Numbered from the stretch's first letter, positions 8,086 through 16,053 are shown. The stretch is DNA of 64,000 nt from Bog-473 sp963719485 (GCA_963719485.1 OY970387.1:3782001-3846000), one strand, 5' to 3'. The notes: generated by a model from the letters alone, not told the origin. Made by a program: numbers and translations.

Positions 8086-8825
8086 GCGGCGATCGCCTCC
8101 TCCACGCTCAGTCGGCCTTCCACGATCGCCTTGCCCACGATGGCGCCGGCCAGCGTCCGGCCCGACGCCTCCAGGCGTGCCAGCGCCGCCAGGTCCGCGG
8201 CGCCCGAGACACCACCCGAGGCCACGACCGGCAGTGACGTGGCCGCCAACAACGTTTCTAACCCCGCCAGGTCCGGACCCGACAGCATGCCGTCGCGCGC
8301 CACCGAGGTCGCCACCACCGCGCCGATCGGCTCCTTCTCCCAGAGCTCGAGGAGATCGTTCACGGCCCAGCCCGATCCGGCCAGCCAGCCCTGCGCCTGG
8401 GCTTCGGCGACGCCGTCGTCGCCGATCCGGTAGTCGAGCCCGACCGCCACCCGTCCCGGCCAACGCCGGGCGCAGCGACCGGCCAGCGCGGGCTCTTCGA
8501 GGGCCGCCGTGCCGAGCACGACCCTGGCGACACCGGAGTCGAGCACCCCCTCCGCGTCGTCCTCGGAGCGGATGCCACCGCCGAACTCCACCCTGACGCC
8601 GGCCCCGTTCGCCAGGCGCACGATCTGACCGAGCACGCCACGCTCGTGCGGCACACCGGTGCGTGCGCCGTCGAGATCGACGACGTGGATCCAGCGCGCG
8701 CCGCCGGCGACGTAGCTCGCCGCCAGGGCGGCCGGGTCGCCGTAGCCCTCCTCGCGCCCGAAGTCGCCCTGGGTGAGACGGACCGCCGTGCCGGCCCGCA
8801 GGTCGATGGCGGGCAACAGCTCCAT
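8067..8825 (-). CDS. hisA: ProFAR isomerase
   Basis: 252 residues. Isomerises ProFAR in histidine synthesis by the same chemistry as TrpF. Begins MELLPAIDLRAGTAVRLTQG with the catalytic aspartate in AIDL; the second, in the family at the C-terminal end of strand 5, corresponds to the ATSVARDGMLSG region, followed by VVASGGVSG. A dual-function PriA is an alternative, but trpF is present 6 kb downstream. The ATG at 8825 shares a base with the hisH stop (TGATG). Confidence 0.95.
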   Translation of the reverse strand: MELLPAIDLRAGTAVRLTQGDFGREEGYGDPAALAASYVAGGARWIHVVDLDGARTGVPHERGVLGQIVRLANGAGVRVEFGGGIRSEDDAEGVLDSGVARVVLGTAALEEPALAGRCARRWPGRVAVGLDYRIGDDGVAEAQAQGWLAGSGWAVNDLLELWEKEPIGAVVATSVARDGMLSGPDLAGLETLLAATSLPVVASGGVSGAADLAALARLEASGRTLAGAIVGKAIVEGRLSVEEAIAACAPSA

Positions 8826-9454
8826 CACGCCGCCGCCGTCGCCATGTCCACGAAGTTCGACAACAGTGCCAGCCCGGTCGCGCCCGATTTCTCCGGGTGG
8901 AACTGGGCCCCCCACAGCACGCCGCGCGTGGCCAGGGCCGCCACCGCGCCGCCGTAGTCGCACACGGCCACCGTCTCGTCCCCGACTGGCGGAGCGAACG
9001 AGTGCACGAAGTAGACCCACGGCCGCTCCCCCAGTCCCCGGAGCGGCCGCGGCTCCTCCGCGCCCCGCACCTCGAGCGTGTTCCACTGCATCTGCGGGTG
9101 CTTGACGCCCGCCGGCAACGGCGCCACCGTCCCCGCGAAGACGCCGAGGCCCGGGGCGCCCGGGCTCTCGAGTGAACCCTCGTAGAGCAGCTGGAACCCG
9201 ACGCAGACGCCGAAGAAGGGCACGCCGGCCTCGAGCGCGGCGCGTGCGGGGTCTTCCAGGCCGCTCTCTCGGAGCGCCCGCGCGCAGGCACCGAAGGCGC
9301 CCACGCCCGGAAGCACCACGGCGTCGGCCGCCGCCACCGTTGCCGCGTCGTCGACCAGGCGGGCCGCCGCGCCCACGTGTTGGAGGGCCTTCTCCGCCGA
9401 CCGCAGATTGCCGATGCCGTAGTCGAGGACGGCGATCCGCGGTCCTCCCGTCAC
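8825..9454 (-). CDS. hisH: Imidazole glycerol phosphate synthase glutaminase subunit
   Basis: 209 residues. Class I glutamine amidotransferase that feeds ammonia to HisF. The nucleophile is C84 in GVCVGFQ and the catalytic histidine/glutamate are in QFHPEKS near the C-terminus. The PGVG oxyanion loop is at 49-52. The GTG at 9454 overlaps the hisB stop by 4 nt; a longer reading starting at 9514 would lie wholly inside hisB and is not needed. Confidence 0.96.
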   Translation of the reverse strand: MTGGPRIAVLDYGIGNLRSAEKALQHVGAAARLVDDAATVAAADAVVLPGVGAFGACARALRESGLEDPARAALEAGVPFFGVCVGFQLLYEGSLESPGAPGLGVFAGTVAPLPAGVKHPQMQWNTLEVRGAEEPRPLRGLGERPWVYFVHSFAPPVGDETVAVCDYGGAVAALATRGVLWGAQFHPEKSGATGLALLSNFVDMATAAA

Positions 9455-10053
9455 AGGCTCCCCTTGGTGGAGGGGATGCCACCCCCCTCCACGCGTACGG
9501 CGTCGCGCAGGCAACGGGCCACCCCCTTGAAGCTGGCCTCCAGCATGTGGTGTGTGTTCTTCCCCTCGAGCCGGCGGATGTGCAGCGTCAGGCTGGCGGC
9601 GGTGGCGAAGGCGCGCCAGAACTCCTCGGCCAGTTGGGGGTTGAACGGCGGCGTGCCCAGGCCGGGCGTGTCGGGCGCGAACTCGAGCGAGTAGGCGAGG
9701 TACGGCCGTCCCGAGAGGTCCAGGGCCACCTCAATGAGCGCTTCGTCGAGCGGCAGCAGCATGGAGGCGAAGCGCCGCACGCCCGCCTTGTCGCCCAGGG
9801 CCTCGGCCAGGCAGGTGCCGAGGACGATGCCCACGTCCTCGACGGTGTGGTGCGCGTCCACGTGCAGATCCCCGGCGGCGTGCACCGTGAGGTCGAAGCC
9901 GGCGTGACGTCCCAGCTGCTCGACCATATGGTCGAAGAATGGCAGTCCGGTGGAGACGTCGGTCTGACCCGAGCCGTCCAGCGCCAGCATGGCGTCGATC
10001 GTCGTCTCCTTGGTGGCGCGCGCCTTGGTGGCGCGGCGGGCTTCGGTGGTCAC
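9451..10053 (-). CDS. hisB: Imidazoleglycerol-phosphate dehydratase
   Basis: 200 residues, the monofunctional dehydratase without the phosphatase domain found in enterobacteria. Manganese-binding histidine motifs are visible: FFDHMVEQLGRH, DAHHTVEDVG, and near the C-terminus NTHHMLEASFK. Starts at GTG overlapping hisC by 4 nt. Confidence 0.97.
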   Translation of the reverse strand: MTTEARRATKARATKETTIDAMLALDGSGQTDVSTGLPFFDHMVEQLGRHAGFDLTVHAAGDLHVDAHHTVEDVGIVLGTCLAEALGDKAGVRRFASMLLPLDEALIEVALDLSGRPYLAYSLEFAPDTPGLGTPPFNPQLAEEFWRAFATAASLTLHIRRLEGKNTHHMLEASFKGVARCLRDAVRVEGGGIPSTKGSL

Positions 10054-11114
10054 AGGCTCTCCTTCAGGGCGTGGAGGAAGCGGTCGTTCTCGTCGGCCGT
10101 CCCGATGGTGACGCGCAGGCAGCCGCGCAGGCCGTCCCAGTTGGCGCAGTTGCGGATCAGGATCGAACGGGCGAGGAGCGCCTCCCAGACGTCGACCGCA
10201 TCGCGGTCCCGGGGGCGGAACAGGATGAAATTGGCGTCGGAGGGCCAGCTGTCCACGGGGAGATCGTTGAGCGCCGCGGCCACCCTCCCCCGCTCCTCGG
10301 CGATGCGGGCCACCCTCGCCTCCATCTCGGGCACGTGGCGCAGCGCCACCAGTCCGGCCAGCTGGGTCTGCACCGACAGGTGGTACGGCAGGACGACCGA
10401 TTCGCACGCCGCCACCACCGCCGGGTCGCCTACCAGGTAGCCCAGGCGGGCGCCTGCCATGGCCCACGTCTTGGAGAACGTGCGGGTCACGACGAGGCCC
10501 GGGACGGCGGGGCCCCGCAACTCGAGGGCCGACCACGGCGCGAACTGTCCGTAGGCCTCGTCGACGATGACGAGCCCTGGCGCCGCCTCGCAGACGGCGG
10601 CGACGGTCGCGGGTGGCTCTGCCCGGCCGGTCGGGTTGTTGGGCGAGCAGAGGAACGTGACGTCGGGCCGCTGCGTGGTCAAGAGGTCGAGCGCATGACG
10701 GGGGTCGATCAGGAAGTCGTCGTCGCGCGCGCCCACGACCACTTCGGTGCCGGTGATGCGGGCGATGTGCGCGTGGAGGGCGTAGGTCGGCTCGAAGACG
10801 ACCGCGCGGCGGCCCGGTCCCCCGTAGGCCAGGAGCAGGGACTGCAGCACCTCGTTCGAGCCGTTGGCGCAGAACACCTCGTCCGGCGTGACCCCGTGCA
10901 GGTCGGCCACGGCCTGGCGCAGTTCCGTGGCCGGTCGGTCCGGATAACGGTGGAAGGACACCTCGGCCAAGGCCTCGAGCAGCTCCTCGCGCCAGGCGTC
11001 CGGTGGCGCGAGGGGAGACTCGTTCGTGTTCAGGCGCACCTCGACCTCGACCTGGGGCGAGTGGTAGCCCTCGGCCATCTGCAGGTCGGGCCGAAGGGGC
11101 GGGACGGCGCTCAC
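10050..11114 (-). CDS. hisC: Histidinol-phosphate aminotransferase
   Basis: 354 residues, fold-type I PLP enzyme. The N-terminal substrate-binding piece LNTNESPLAPP, CSPNNPTGR, DEAYGQF and the PLP lysine in TFSKTWAMAGARLGY are all visible, as is the C-terminal arginine in LRVTIGT. The GTG at 11114 overlaps hisD by 4 nt; sequence upstream in the same frame is antisense to nothing and simply lies inside hisD, so it is not included. Confidence 0.96.
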   Translation of the reverse strand: MSAVPPLRPDLQMAEGYHSPQVEVEVRLNTNESPLAPPDAWREELLEALAEVSFHRYPDRPATELRQAVADLHGVTPDEVFCANGSNEVLQSLLLAYGGPGRRAVVFEPTYALHAHIARITGTEVVVGARDDDFLIDPRHALDLLTTQRPDVTFLCSPNNPTGRAEPPATVAAVCEAAPGLVIVDEAYGQFAPWSALELRGPAVPGLVVTRTFSKTWAMAGARLGYLVGDPAVVAACESVVLPYHLSVQTQLAGLVALRHVPEMEARVARIAEERGRVAAALNDLPVDSWPSDANFILFRPRDRDAVDVWEALLARSILIRNCANWDGLRGCLRVTIGTADENDRFLHALKESL

Positions 11115-12427
11115 GGCGCGCCTGGCTCGTCGAGGGCGTCGAGCCGGCGCCGCACCGAATCGGCGTGGGCCGGCAGACCCTCCGTCTCGGCCAGCGTCAC
11201 CACGTAGGGGCCGAGGGCGCGCAGGGCTTCCGGAGTCACTCGCACCGCATGCACGTGCTTGCGGAAGTCGTCTGCCCGCAACGCCGAGGCGAAGCGTGCC
11301 GTCCGGTTCGTCGGCAGGACGTGGTTGGGGCCTGCGATGTAGTCCCCCATACTCGCGGGCGACCACGGCCCGACGAAGACGGCACCGGCGTTCTGGACCA
11401 GCGCGAGCAGCGCCAGACCCTCCTCCTCGGGCACCATCAGCTGGAGATGCTCGGGCGCGATCGCGTTGGCGACCGCCAGCGCCTGCTCGGGGCCGTCGAC
11501 CAGGCAGACGATTCCCGCCGTGGCAAGGGTGGCCTCCAGGTCGGCCCGGCGACTCGACGCGGCCACCATCCGATCCACCTCGGCCGAGATCTCCCCGGCC
11601 CGCGCCGCGTCCCAGCTCACCAGCCAAGCCAACCCGTCGGGCCCGTGCTCGGCCTGCACGACGAGGTCGATCGCGGCGAACGACGCCGGTGCGTCCGGGC
11701 CGGCGACCACCACGATCTCCGACGGACCGGCAAAGGCCGAGGCCACGCCGACCACGCCCGACAGCTGCCGCTTGGCCTCGGCCACGTACGCGTTGCCCGG
11801 ACCGGCGATCACGTCGACGGCGGGAATGCTGGGCGTCCCGTACGCCATGGCGGCGATGGCCTGCGCACCGCCGATCCGGTAGACCTCCTCCACCCCGGCG
11901 ATGGAGGCGGCACAGAGCGTCGCCGTGTCGATGTTGCCGTCGGAGGCCGGGGGGACGCAGAGCGCGATGCTGCCGACCCCGGCCACGCGGGCGGGCGCGA
12001 CGCACATGAGGACCGTGGACGGGTAGCGGGCGCGCCCACCGGGCGCGTAGATGCCCGCGCGTGCCACCGCCCGGGTCAGGTGCGCGACCGTGATGCCGTC
12101 CCCGGCCCGGTCTCCGGGGGGCGTCCCCTCGTGCGCGTGATACGCCACGATGCGCCCGTAGGCCACCTCGAGCGCGCGCCGGAGGTCGGGATGGGCGTCC
12201 GCGCGGGCCTTCTCGATCTCGACGGCCGGGACGCGCAACCCGTCGGACACGTCGACCTTGTCCAGTTGGGCGGTGTAGCGGACCAGGGCCTCGTCGCCCT
12301 CGGCGCGGACGTGTCGCAGGATGCCCGCCACCACGTCGTGGACGTCCGACCCGGGGGCGGACGGGCGCGGCAGGACCGCCTCGAACGGCGGCGCCGCGCC
12401 GCGCAGGTCCAGGGTGCGGAGGGACAT
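11111..12427 (-). CDS. hisD: Histidinol dehydrogenase
   Basis: 438 residues. Oxidises histidinol to histidine in two NAD-dependent steps with a zinc ion. Family segments GIYAPGGRARYPSTVLM, GGAQAIAAMAYGT, DVIAGPGNAYVAEAK, the zinc-ligand region QAEHGPDG, IAPEHLQLM and GDYIAGPNHVLPT are all present. It is the first gene of the his block; a TAGCCT hexamer lies 9 nt before the ATG, suggesting transcription starts almost at the start codon. The divergent small gene begins 94 bp away. Confidence 0.97.
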   Translation of the reverse strand: MSLRTLDLRGAAPPFEAVLPRPSAPGSDVHDVVAGILRHVRAEGDEALVRYTAQLDKVDVSDGLRVPAVEIEKARADAHPDLRRALEVAYGRIVAYHAHEGTPPGDRAGDGITVAHLTRAVARAGIYAPGGRARYPSTVLMCVAPARVAGVGSIALCVPPASDGNIDTATLCAASIAGVEEVYRIGGAQAIAAMAYGTPSIPAVDVIAGPGNAYVAEAKRQLSGVVGVASAFAGPSEIVVVAGPDAPASFAAIDLVVQAEHGPDGLAWLVSWDAARAGEISAEVDRMVAASSRRADLEATLATAGIVCLVDGPEQALAVANAIAPEHLQLMVPEEEGLALLALVQNAGAVFVGPWSPASMGDYIAGPNHVLPTNRTARFASALRADDFRKHVHAVRVTPEALRALGPYVVTLAETEGLPAHADSVRRRLDALDEPGAP

Positions 12428-12436
12428 GGGGCCACA

Positions 12437-12442
12437 AGGCTA
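12437..12442 (-). promoter_or_regulatory. Putative -10 box of the his operon
   Basis: TAGCCT on the minus strand, 9 nt before the hisD ATG. Expected transcription start about 2-3 nt before the codon. No -35 match and no histidine-rich leader peptide seen. Confidence 0.4.
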
Positions 12443-12520
12443 CCGGCGGCCCTGGCGGCCCCTTTCCCGGCTGCCGCCCCGGGCGCCCCCGGACCGCTCG
12501 CCATCGGCCATCATCGGGGG

Positions 12521-12718
12521 ATGTCCTCCGCCTCCGAGATCTCCTCCCTCTCCTCCACGCTGACCGAGCTGCACGACCGGGTGACCGCACTGGCGGAGAG
12601 CTCGTTGGCCAGCGGCGACGAGGACATGGCGCACGAGCTCATCGCCGTCGAGCGCGCGCTCGGCGGGGCGCTCCGGCGCCTGCGTCGCTTCGCCGCGGGG
12701 CAGGGCCCCGGCCGCTGA
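12521..12718 (+). CDS. Small helical protein of unknown function
   Basis: 65 residues, starting MSSASEISSLSSTLTELHDR and ending with a basic tail LRRLRRFAAGQGPGR. It is predicted by eye to be almost entirely helical (SSTLTELHDRVTALAE, DMAHELIAVERALGGALRRL), possibly a short coiled coil or a helical hairpin. No known family recognised. It is divergent from hisD; a CATCAT hexamer stands exactly 6 nt before the ATG and could be a weak -10. Strong GC3 bias supports coding. Confidence 0.6.
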   Translation: MSSASEISSLSSTLTELHDRVTALAESSLASGDEDMAHELIAVERALGGALRRLRRFAAGQGPGR

Positions 12719-12743
12719 GCCCTCAGGGTTGCGGTTTCCGGGC

Positions 12744-13142
12744 CTAGACCGCGTAGAGCACGAGTTCGTGGCCGAGCAGGGACGCCGCCGTCCGCAGCAC
12801 GGTCTGGCGCTGGGCCACCACCGCGCAGTTGCGCCGCTCGGCCAGCTCGACCACCGCAACCACGCTCAGGTCCGACGTGTCACAACGCGCCGCGATCTCG
12901 CCCGATCGACGGGCGGCCTCGCCACTGAACGCCTCCACCTCGGTCCCCGCCAGCAGCTCACCGATCCGGTCGCTCCGCGCCTCGGTCCGGTAGCCCTCGG
13001 CCACCGTGACGGCGGGGATGACCGGCACGATCCCGTTGGACAGCGCGGCGCGGTGCAGCGCCCACATCATCCGGTCGCCCCGGGCCGCCGCGTGCAACGC
13101 ACCCAACCCGTAGGCGAGCCCCTCGCGGCGGGACGTGCTCAC
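12744..13142 (-). CDS. PIN-domain-like toxin, probably degenerate
   Basis: 132 residues. The layout matches VapC-type PIN ribonucleases: a helix segment GALHAAARGD, then VIPAVTVAEGYR with the conserved glutamate, then DTSDLSVVAVVELAERRNCAVV with the third acidic site. However the first catalytic aspartate, normally in LD(T/A)xAL at the very N-terminus, is replaced: the aligned stretch reads AYGLGAL. The GTG at 13142 overlaps the antitoxin stop by 4 nt, the usual toxin-antitoxin arrangement. It may be an inactivated toxin or a variant. Confidence 0.7.
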   Translation of the reverse strand: MSTSRREGLAYGLGALHAAARGDRMMWALHRAALSNGIVPVIPAVTVAEGYRTEARSDRIGELLAGTEVEAFSGEAARRSGEIAARCDTSDLSVVAVVELAERRNCAVVAQRQTVLRTAASLLGHELVLYAV

Positions 13143-13405
13143 CGGCGCCGGACGCGCGAAGCCACGCCGGAGACACCTGAGCGCAGGCGGGCCAGCAACG
13201 CCTCACCGGCGGCCAATTCCTCGGCGCTGAGGGATCCCGTCTCGCCCTCCCAGGCCGCCACGCCGCGCAGGCCCTGGCGCACCTGGAGCTGCTTCTCGGC
13301 GGCCGACGACAGCCACGCGCTGAACGAGACACCGTCTTGCCGGGCCGCCTCCTCGACCGACGACGCCACCCCATCGTCGAGCGAGACGGAGCGCTTCGTC
13401 ACCAT
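13139..13405 (-). CDS. Ribbon-helix-helix-type antitoxin
   Basis: 88 residues. The N-terminus MVTKRSVSLDDGVASSVEEA has the strand-helix look of a RHH DNA-binding domain, followed by DGVSFSAWLSSAAEKQLQ and an acidic C-terminal part that would wrap the toxin. It comes first in the pair, with the PIN-like gene overlapping by 4 nt. A TACCAT hexamer 6 nt before the ATG indicates a leaderless transcript. Such antitoxins normally repress their own promoter; inverted repeats just upstream could serve that. Confidence 0.7.
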   Translation of the reverse strand: MVTKRSVSLDDGVASSVEEAARQDGVSFSAWLSSAAEKQLQVRQGLRGVAAWEGETGSLSAEELAAGEALLARLRSGVSGVASRVRRR

Positions 13406-13411
13406 CCCACG

Positions 13412-13417
13412 ATGGTA
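13412..13417 (-). promoter_or_regulatory. Putative -10 box of the toxin-antitoxin pair
   Basis: TACCAT on the minus strand, exactly 6 nt before the antitoxin ATG, leaderless arrangement. Confidence 0.45.
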
Positions 13418-13448
13418 GCACCTGGAGTAATACCACGGGGCCTTCACG

Positions 13449-13511
13449 TGGCCGACCTGGGCCGGAAACACCAATGCCGGCCCGAAGGCCGGCATTGGGG
13501 CGAGTCGGCCA
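13449..13511. repeat. Nested inverted repeat upstream of the antitoxin
   Basis: An inner perfect hairpin, CCAATGCCGGCC (13471-13482) with GGCCGGCATTGG (13487-13498) around a CGAA loop, is enclosed by an outer pair TGGCCGAC (13449-13456) and GTCGGCCA (13504-13511). It lies between nth (ends 13655) and the antitoxin promoter. It has no T-tract, so an operator or a structured terminator for nth are both possible. The surrounding 13440-13654 holds no gene that I can support. Confidence 0.6.
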
Positions 13512-13649
13512 GGAGGCGGATCCCAGCATCGACTCTTTTGGAACCAGGTGGCGGGAACCGGTTCCGGCACTCATGGTAGCGCCTGGGTATGCCGATTTCA
13601 CCACGACACATAGGAATTGCCTAAAAAGCACCCGAATGGCCAGAGCCGC

Positions 13650-13681
13650 GCCGATTACCGTACCGACGGGCAGTAATCGGC
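13650..13681 (-). terminator. Hairpin at the 3' end of nth
   Basis: GCCGATTAC (13650-13658) pairs with GTAATCGGC (13673-13681), straddling the nth stop codon. On the minus strand a TTTTT run follows about 20 nt after the stem, so it is not a textbook terminator. Confidence 0.35.
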
Positions 13682-14320
13682 CAAAGGGCATGCACCGCAG
13701 TGCGGATTTCGGGCAACACATGTGTGCCGCCCGTGCAGGATCACACGGAGGCTGAATGCCCCTCGCTCCGCTGGTGCGATAAAGGCGTTCAACTCGTGTT
13801 CCACCTTGACCGCGTCGCGCTGCGCCGGGGCCGGGAGGGCCTCGGTCAGCCGGAGGCGCTGGCTCACCCGCAGGACATGGGTGTCGACGGGGAGCCCCGG
13901 GAGCCCGAAGGCCACGCTGCGCACGACGTTGCCCGTCTTGCGACCCACCCCCGGAAGGGTCACCAGGTCCTCGAGTGCGGTCGGCACCTCCCCCCCGAAG
14001 CGGTCCGCCACCGCGGCGGCCATGCCGATCAGGCTCTTCGTCTTGGAGCGGAAGAAGCCGGTGGAGCGCACCAACTCCTCGACATCCTCCGGGTTGGCGG
14101 CCGCCAGCGACGCGGGGTCCGGATAGGCCGCGAACAGCGCGGGCGTCACCATGTTGACCCGCGCGTCGGTGCTCTGGGCCGACAGGATGGTGGCCGCCAC
14201 CAACTGGAACGGGTCCTCGAAATCGAGTGCGCACAGCTCCTTCGCGGTCCCCGGGTAGACCTCGGCCAGGCGCTCGACGGTGAGGCGGGCCCGCCCCTTC
14301 GCTGTCCTGGGCTTCGCCAC
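13655..14320 (-). CDS. nth: Endonuclease III
   Basis: 221 residues. DNA glycosylase/AP lyase that removes oxidised pyrimidines. The helix-hairpin-helix LPGVGRKTG is at 122-130 with catalytic K128, and the catalytic aspartate is D146 in VDTHVLR. A [4Fe-4S] cluster is set by C201, C208, C211 and C217, the exact C-x6-C-x2-C-x5-C family spacing. The GTG at 14320 is chosen because TACCGT stands exactly 6 nt before it; sequence further upstream belongs to the divergent mshD promoter. Confidence 0.96.
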   Translation of the reverse strand: MAKPRTAKGRARLTVERLAEVYPGTAKELCALDFEDPFQLVAATILSAQSTDARVNMVTPALFAAYPDPASLAAANPEDVEELVRSTGFFRSKTKSLIGMAAAVADRFGGEVPTALEDLVTLPGVGRKTGNVVRSVAFGLPGLPVDTHVLRVSQRLRLTEALPAPAQRDAVKVEHELNAFIAPAERGAFSLRVILHGRHTCVARNPHCGACPLADYCPSVR

Positions 14321-14326
14321 CGGTTC

Positions 14327-14332
14327 ACGGTA
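14327..14332 (-). promoter_or_regulatory. Putative -10 box of nth
   Basis: TACCGT on the minus strand, 6 nt before the nth GTG. It is 6 bp from the opposing mshD -10 box, so the two promoters are back to back. Confidence 0.5.
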
Positions 14333-14338
14333 CCGGGT

Positions 14339-14344
14339 TACGTT
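14339..14344 (+). promoter_or_regulatory. Putative -10 box of mshD
   Basis: TACGTT, 7 nt before the GTG at 14352. This supports GTG 14352 over the in-frame ATG at 14367. Confidence 0.45.
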
Positions 14345-14351
14345 GGCCGCA

Positions 14352-15299
14352 GTGGACGTCGTGGACATGACGGTGGTGGAGCTGGCGGGGCTGGCCGCGC
14401 CCGACCGGGCGTCGCTCGTCGCGCTGCTGGAGCGGGCCGACGACGCGCACGACCACCCGCCCCTGCCCGAGCCCCAGCTGCTTGCGCTGACCGGCCCTGT
14501 CGAGACGTCGCACGACGGGCGCATCGTGCTGGCCCGTGAGGACGGAGCGCTCGCCGGTCTCGCCATGCTGTCCCCCGCTCGCGACGGTTCGACGGTGCTG
14601 CACGTGGTGGTCGACCCCGCGGCGGGGACACCCGGACTGCGGGTGGCCCTGATCCGGCACGCCGTGCAGGAGGCGCCGGCGGCGCGCCCGGTCCACCTCT
14701 GGCTCATGCAGGCCACGGCCGCCGACGACGAATGGGCCGGCGCCGAGGGGTTCGTACCCGAGCGCGACCTGCTCCAGATGCGCGTCGCCCTCCCGCTGCC
14801 CGACGACGTGCTCGCGGCGACCCGGCCCCTGGCCACCCGGGCCTTCGTCCCCGGTCGCGACGAGGAGCCGTGGGTCGAGACCAACAACCGCGCCTTCGCC
14901 GGCCACCCCGAGCAGGGCGCCTGGTCGGTCGCGGACCTCCGGGAGCGCATGGCCGCCGGCTGGGTGGAGCTCGACGGGTTCCTGGTCGCCGACGACCCCG
15001 ACGGGCCCGGGTTGATCGGGGCCTGCTGGACCAAGATCCACCGGGACCGCACACCGCCCCTCGGGGAGATCTACGTGATCGACGTCGACCCCGGGCACCA
15101 CGGGCAGGGTTGGGGCCGCTCGCTCACCGTCGCCGGTCTGGTGCACCTGGCCGGGGCCGGCATCACGGTCGGGATGCTCTACACCGACGACTCCAACGTG
15201 GCTGCAGTGGCCCTCTACCGCTCGCTCGGCTTCACGGTCGACCACATCGACCGCTCGTACCGCCGGGACCCGGGCCCGCCCGGCCCGGCGCTCAGCTGA
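14352..15299 (+). CDS. mshD: Mycothiol synthase
   Basis: 315 residues, two GNAT domains in tandem as in MshD, which acetylates Cys-GlcN-Ins to give mycothiol, the actinobacterial thiol. The C-terminal active domain shows NNRAFAGHPEQGAW, the WTKIH motif, GEIYVIDVDPGHHGQGWG (acetyl-CoA pyrophosphate loop) and DDSNVAAVALYRSLGF. The N-terminal domain is degenerate, which is normal. The start is GTG 14352 on promoter evidence; ATG 14367 is the alternative. The 3' end overlaps the convergent VIT gene by 8 bp. Marks the organism as an actinobacterium that makes mycothiol. Confidence 0.92.
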   Translation: MDVVDMTVVELAGLAAPDRASLVALLERADDAHDHPPLPEPQLLALTGPVETSHDGRIVLAREDGALAGLAMLSPARDGSTVLHVVVDPAAGTPGLRVALIRHAVQEAPAARPVHLWLMQATAADDEWAGAEGFVPERDLLQMRVALPLPDDVLAATRPLATRAFVPGRDEEPWVETNNRAFAGHPEQGAWSVADLRERMAAGWVELDGFLVADDPDGPGLIGACWTKIHRDRTPPLGEIYVIDVDPGHHGQGWGRSLTVAGLVHLAGAGITVGMLYTDDSNVAAVALYRSLGFTVDHIDRSYRRDPGPPGPALS

Positions 15300-16014
15300 T
15301 GCCGGTCCCGATCGCCTTTCCGACCCCGAAGGTGACGGCGGCGGCCACCGCGGTCACCGCGAGCTGACGGAGCGCCGACACCACGACCGGCCGCTCGGTG
15401 TAGCGGGCCAGGACGACGCCCACGGCGATGGCGGCCACCGCGCTCAGGACGACCGACAGCACGATGGCCGTGGTCCCCGACGTGAACAGCCAGGGGGCCA
15501 GGGGGACGAAGGCCCCGATGGCGAACGTGACGAACGAGGCGGCCGCGGCCTGCCACGGCGAGCCCAGCCCCTGCGGCGTGATCCCGAGCTCCTCCCGGGC
15601 GTGGGTCTCGAGAGCCAGCTCGGGGTCCTGCATCACCTCGTTGACCATGTCGGTGGCCACGGTCGGGTCGATCCCCCGGCGCACGTACATGCCCTGCAGC
15701 TCCGCCGCCTCACCTTCGGGACTGTGACTGAGCGACCGCCGCTCCACCTCGAGCTCGCGCTCCATGAGCTCGCGCTGGGCGGTCATGGAGAGGTACTCGC
15801 CGGCCGCCATGGAGAAGGAGCCGGCGATCAGGCCGGCCACCCCCGCCAGGCGCACGATCGAGCCACCCGGGTTGGCACCGGCGATGCCCAGGACCAGGGA
15901 GACGTTGCTCACCAGGCCGTCGCTCACCCCGAAGACGGCCGCCCGGGCCCCACCCCCCCGGATGTCCCGGTGGTGGTGCACCGGGCCCGCGTCGTGCTCG
16001 TGCGCGAAGCTCAC
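15292..16014 (-). CDS. VIT1/CCC1-family metal transporter
   Basis: 240 residues. The family carries Fe2+ or Mn2+ across membranes. The first helix region FGVSDGLVSNVSLVLGIAGA and the segment IAGSFSMAAGEYLSMTAQRE are typical, followed by an acidic cytosolic helix pair (ELEVERRSLSHSPEGEAAEL, VMQDPELALETHAREELG) and two or three C-terminal membrane helices. A histidine-rich N-terminus (HEHDAGPVHHHRD) may bind metal. Starts with GTG at 16014, 7 nt after a TACGCT hexamer. Converges with mshD. Confidence 0.88.
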   Translation of the reverse strand: MSFAHEHDAGPVHHHRDIRGGGARAAVFGVSDGLVSNVSLVLGIAGANPGGSIVRLAGVAGLIAGSFSMAAGEYLSMTAQRELMERELEVERRSLSHSPEGEAAELQGMYVRRGIDPTVATDMVNEVMQDPELALETHAREELGITPQGLGSPWQAAAASFVTFAIGAFVPLAPWLFTSGTTAIVLSVVLSAVAAIAVGVVLARYTERPVVVSALRQLAVTAVAAAVTFGVGKAIGTGIS

Positions 16015-16021
16015 CGGCGCC

Positions 16022-16027
16022 AGCGTA
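16022..16027 (-). promoter_or_regulatory. Putative -10 box of the VIT gene
   Basis: TACGCT on the minus strand, 7 nt before GTG 16014. Confidence 0.4.
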
Positions 16028-16047
16028 GTGAGGTGCCCCCACGCGGG

Positions 16048-16053
16048 TAGCGT
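16048..16053 (+). promoter_or_regulatory. Putative -10 box of the MaoC-menG-menF unit
   Basis: TAGCGT, followed about 35 nt later by GAGGAG and the ATG at 16094; unlike most neighbours this unit has a leader with a Shine-Dalgarno sequence. Confidence 0.35.

Noticed and set aside
9455..9514. Earlier start for hisH
   Set aside because: It adds unconserved residues encoded inside hisB; GTG 9454 gives the normal 4-nt overlap.
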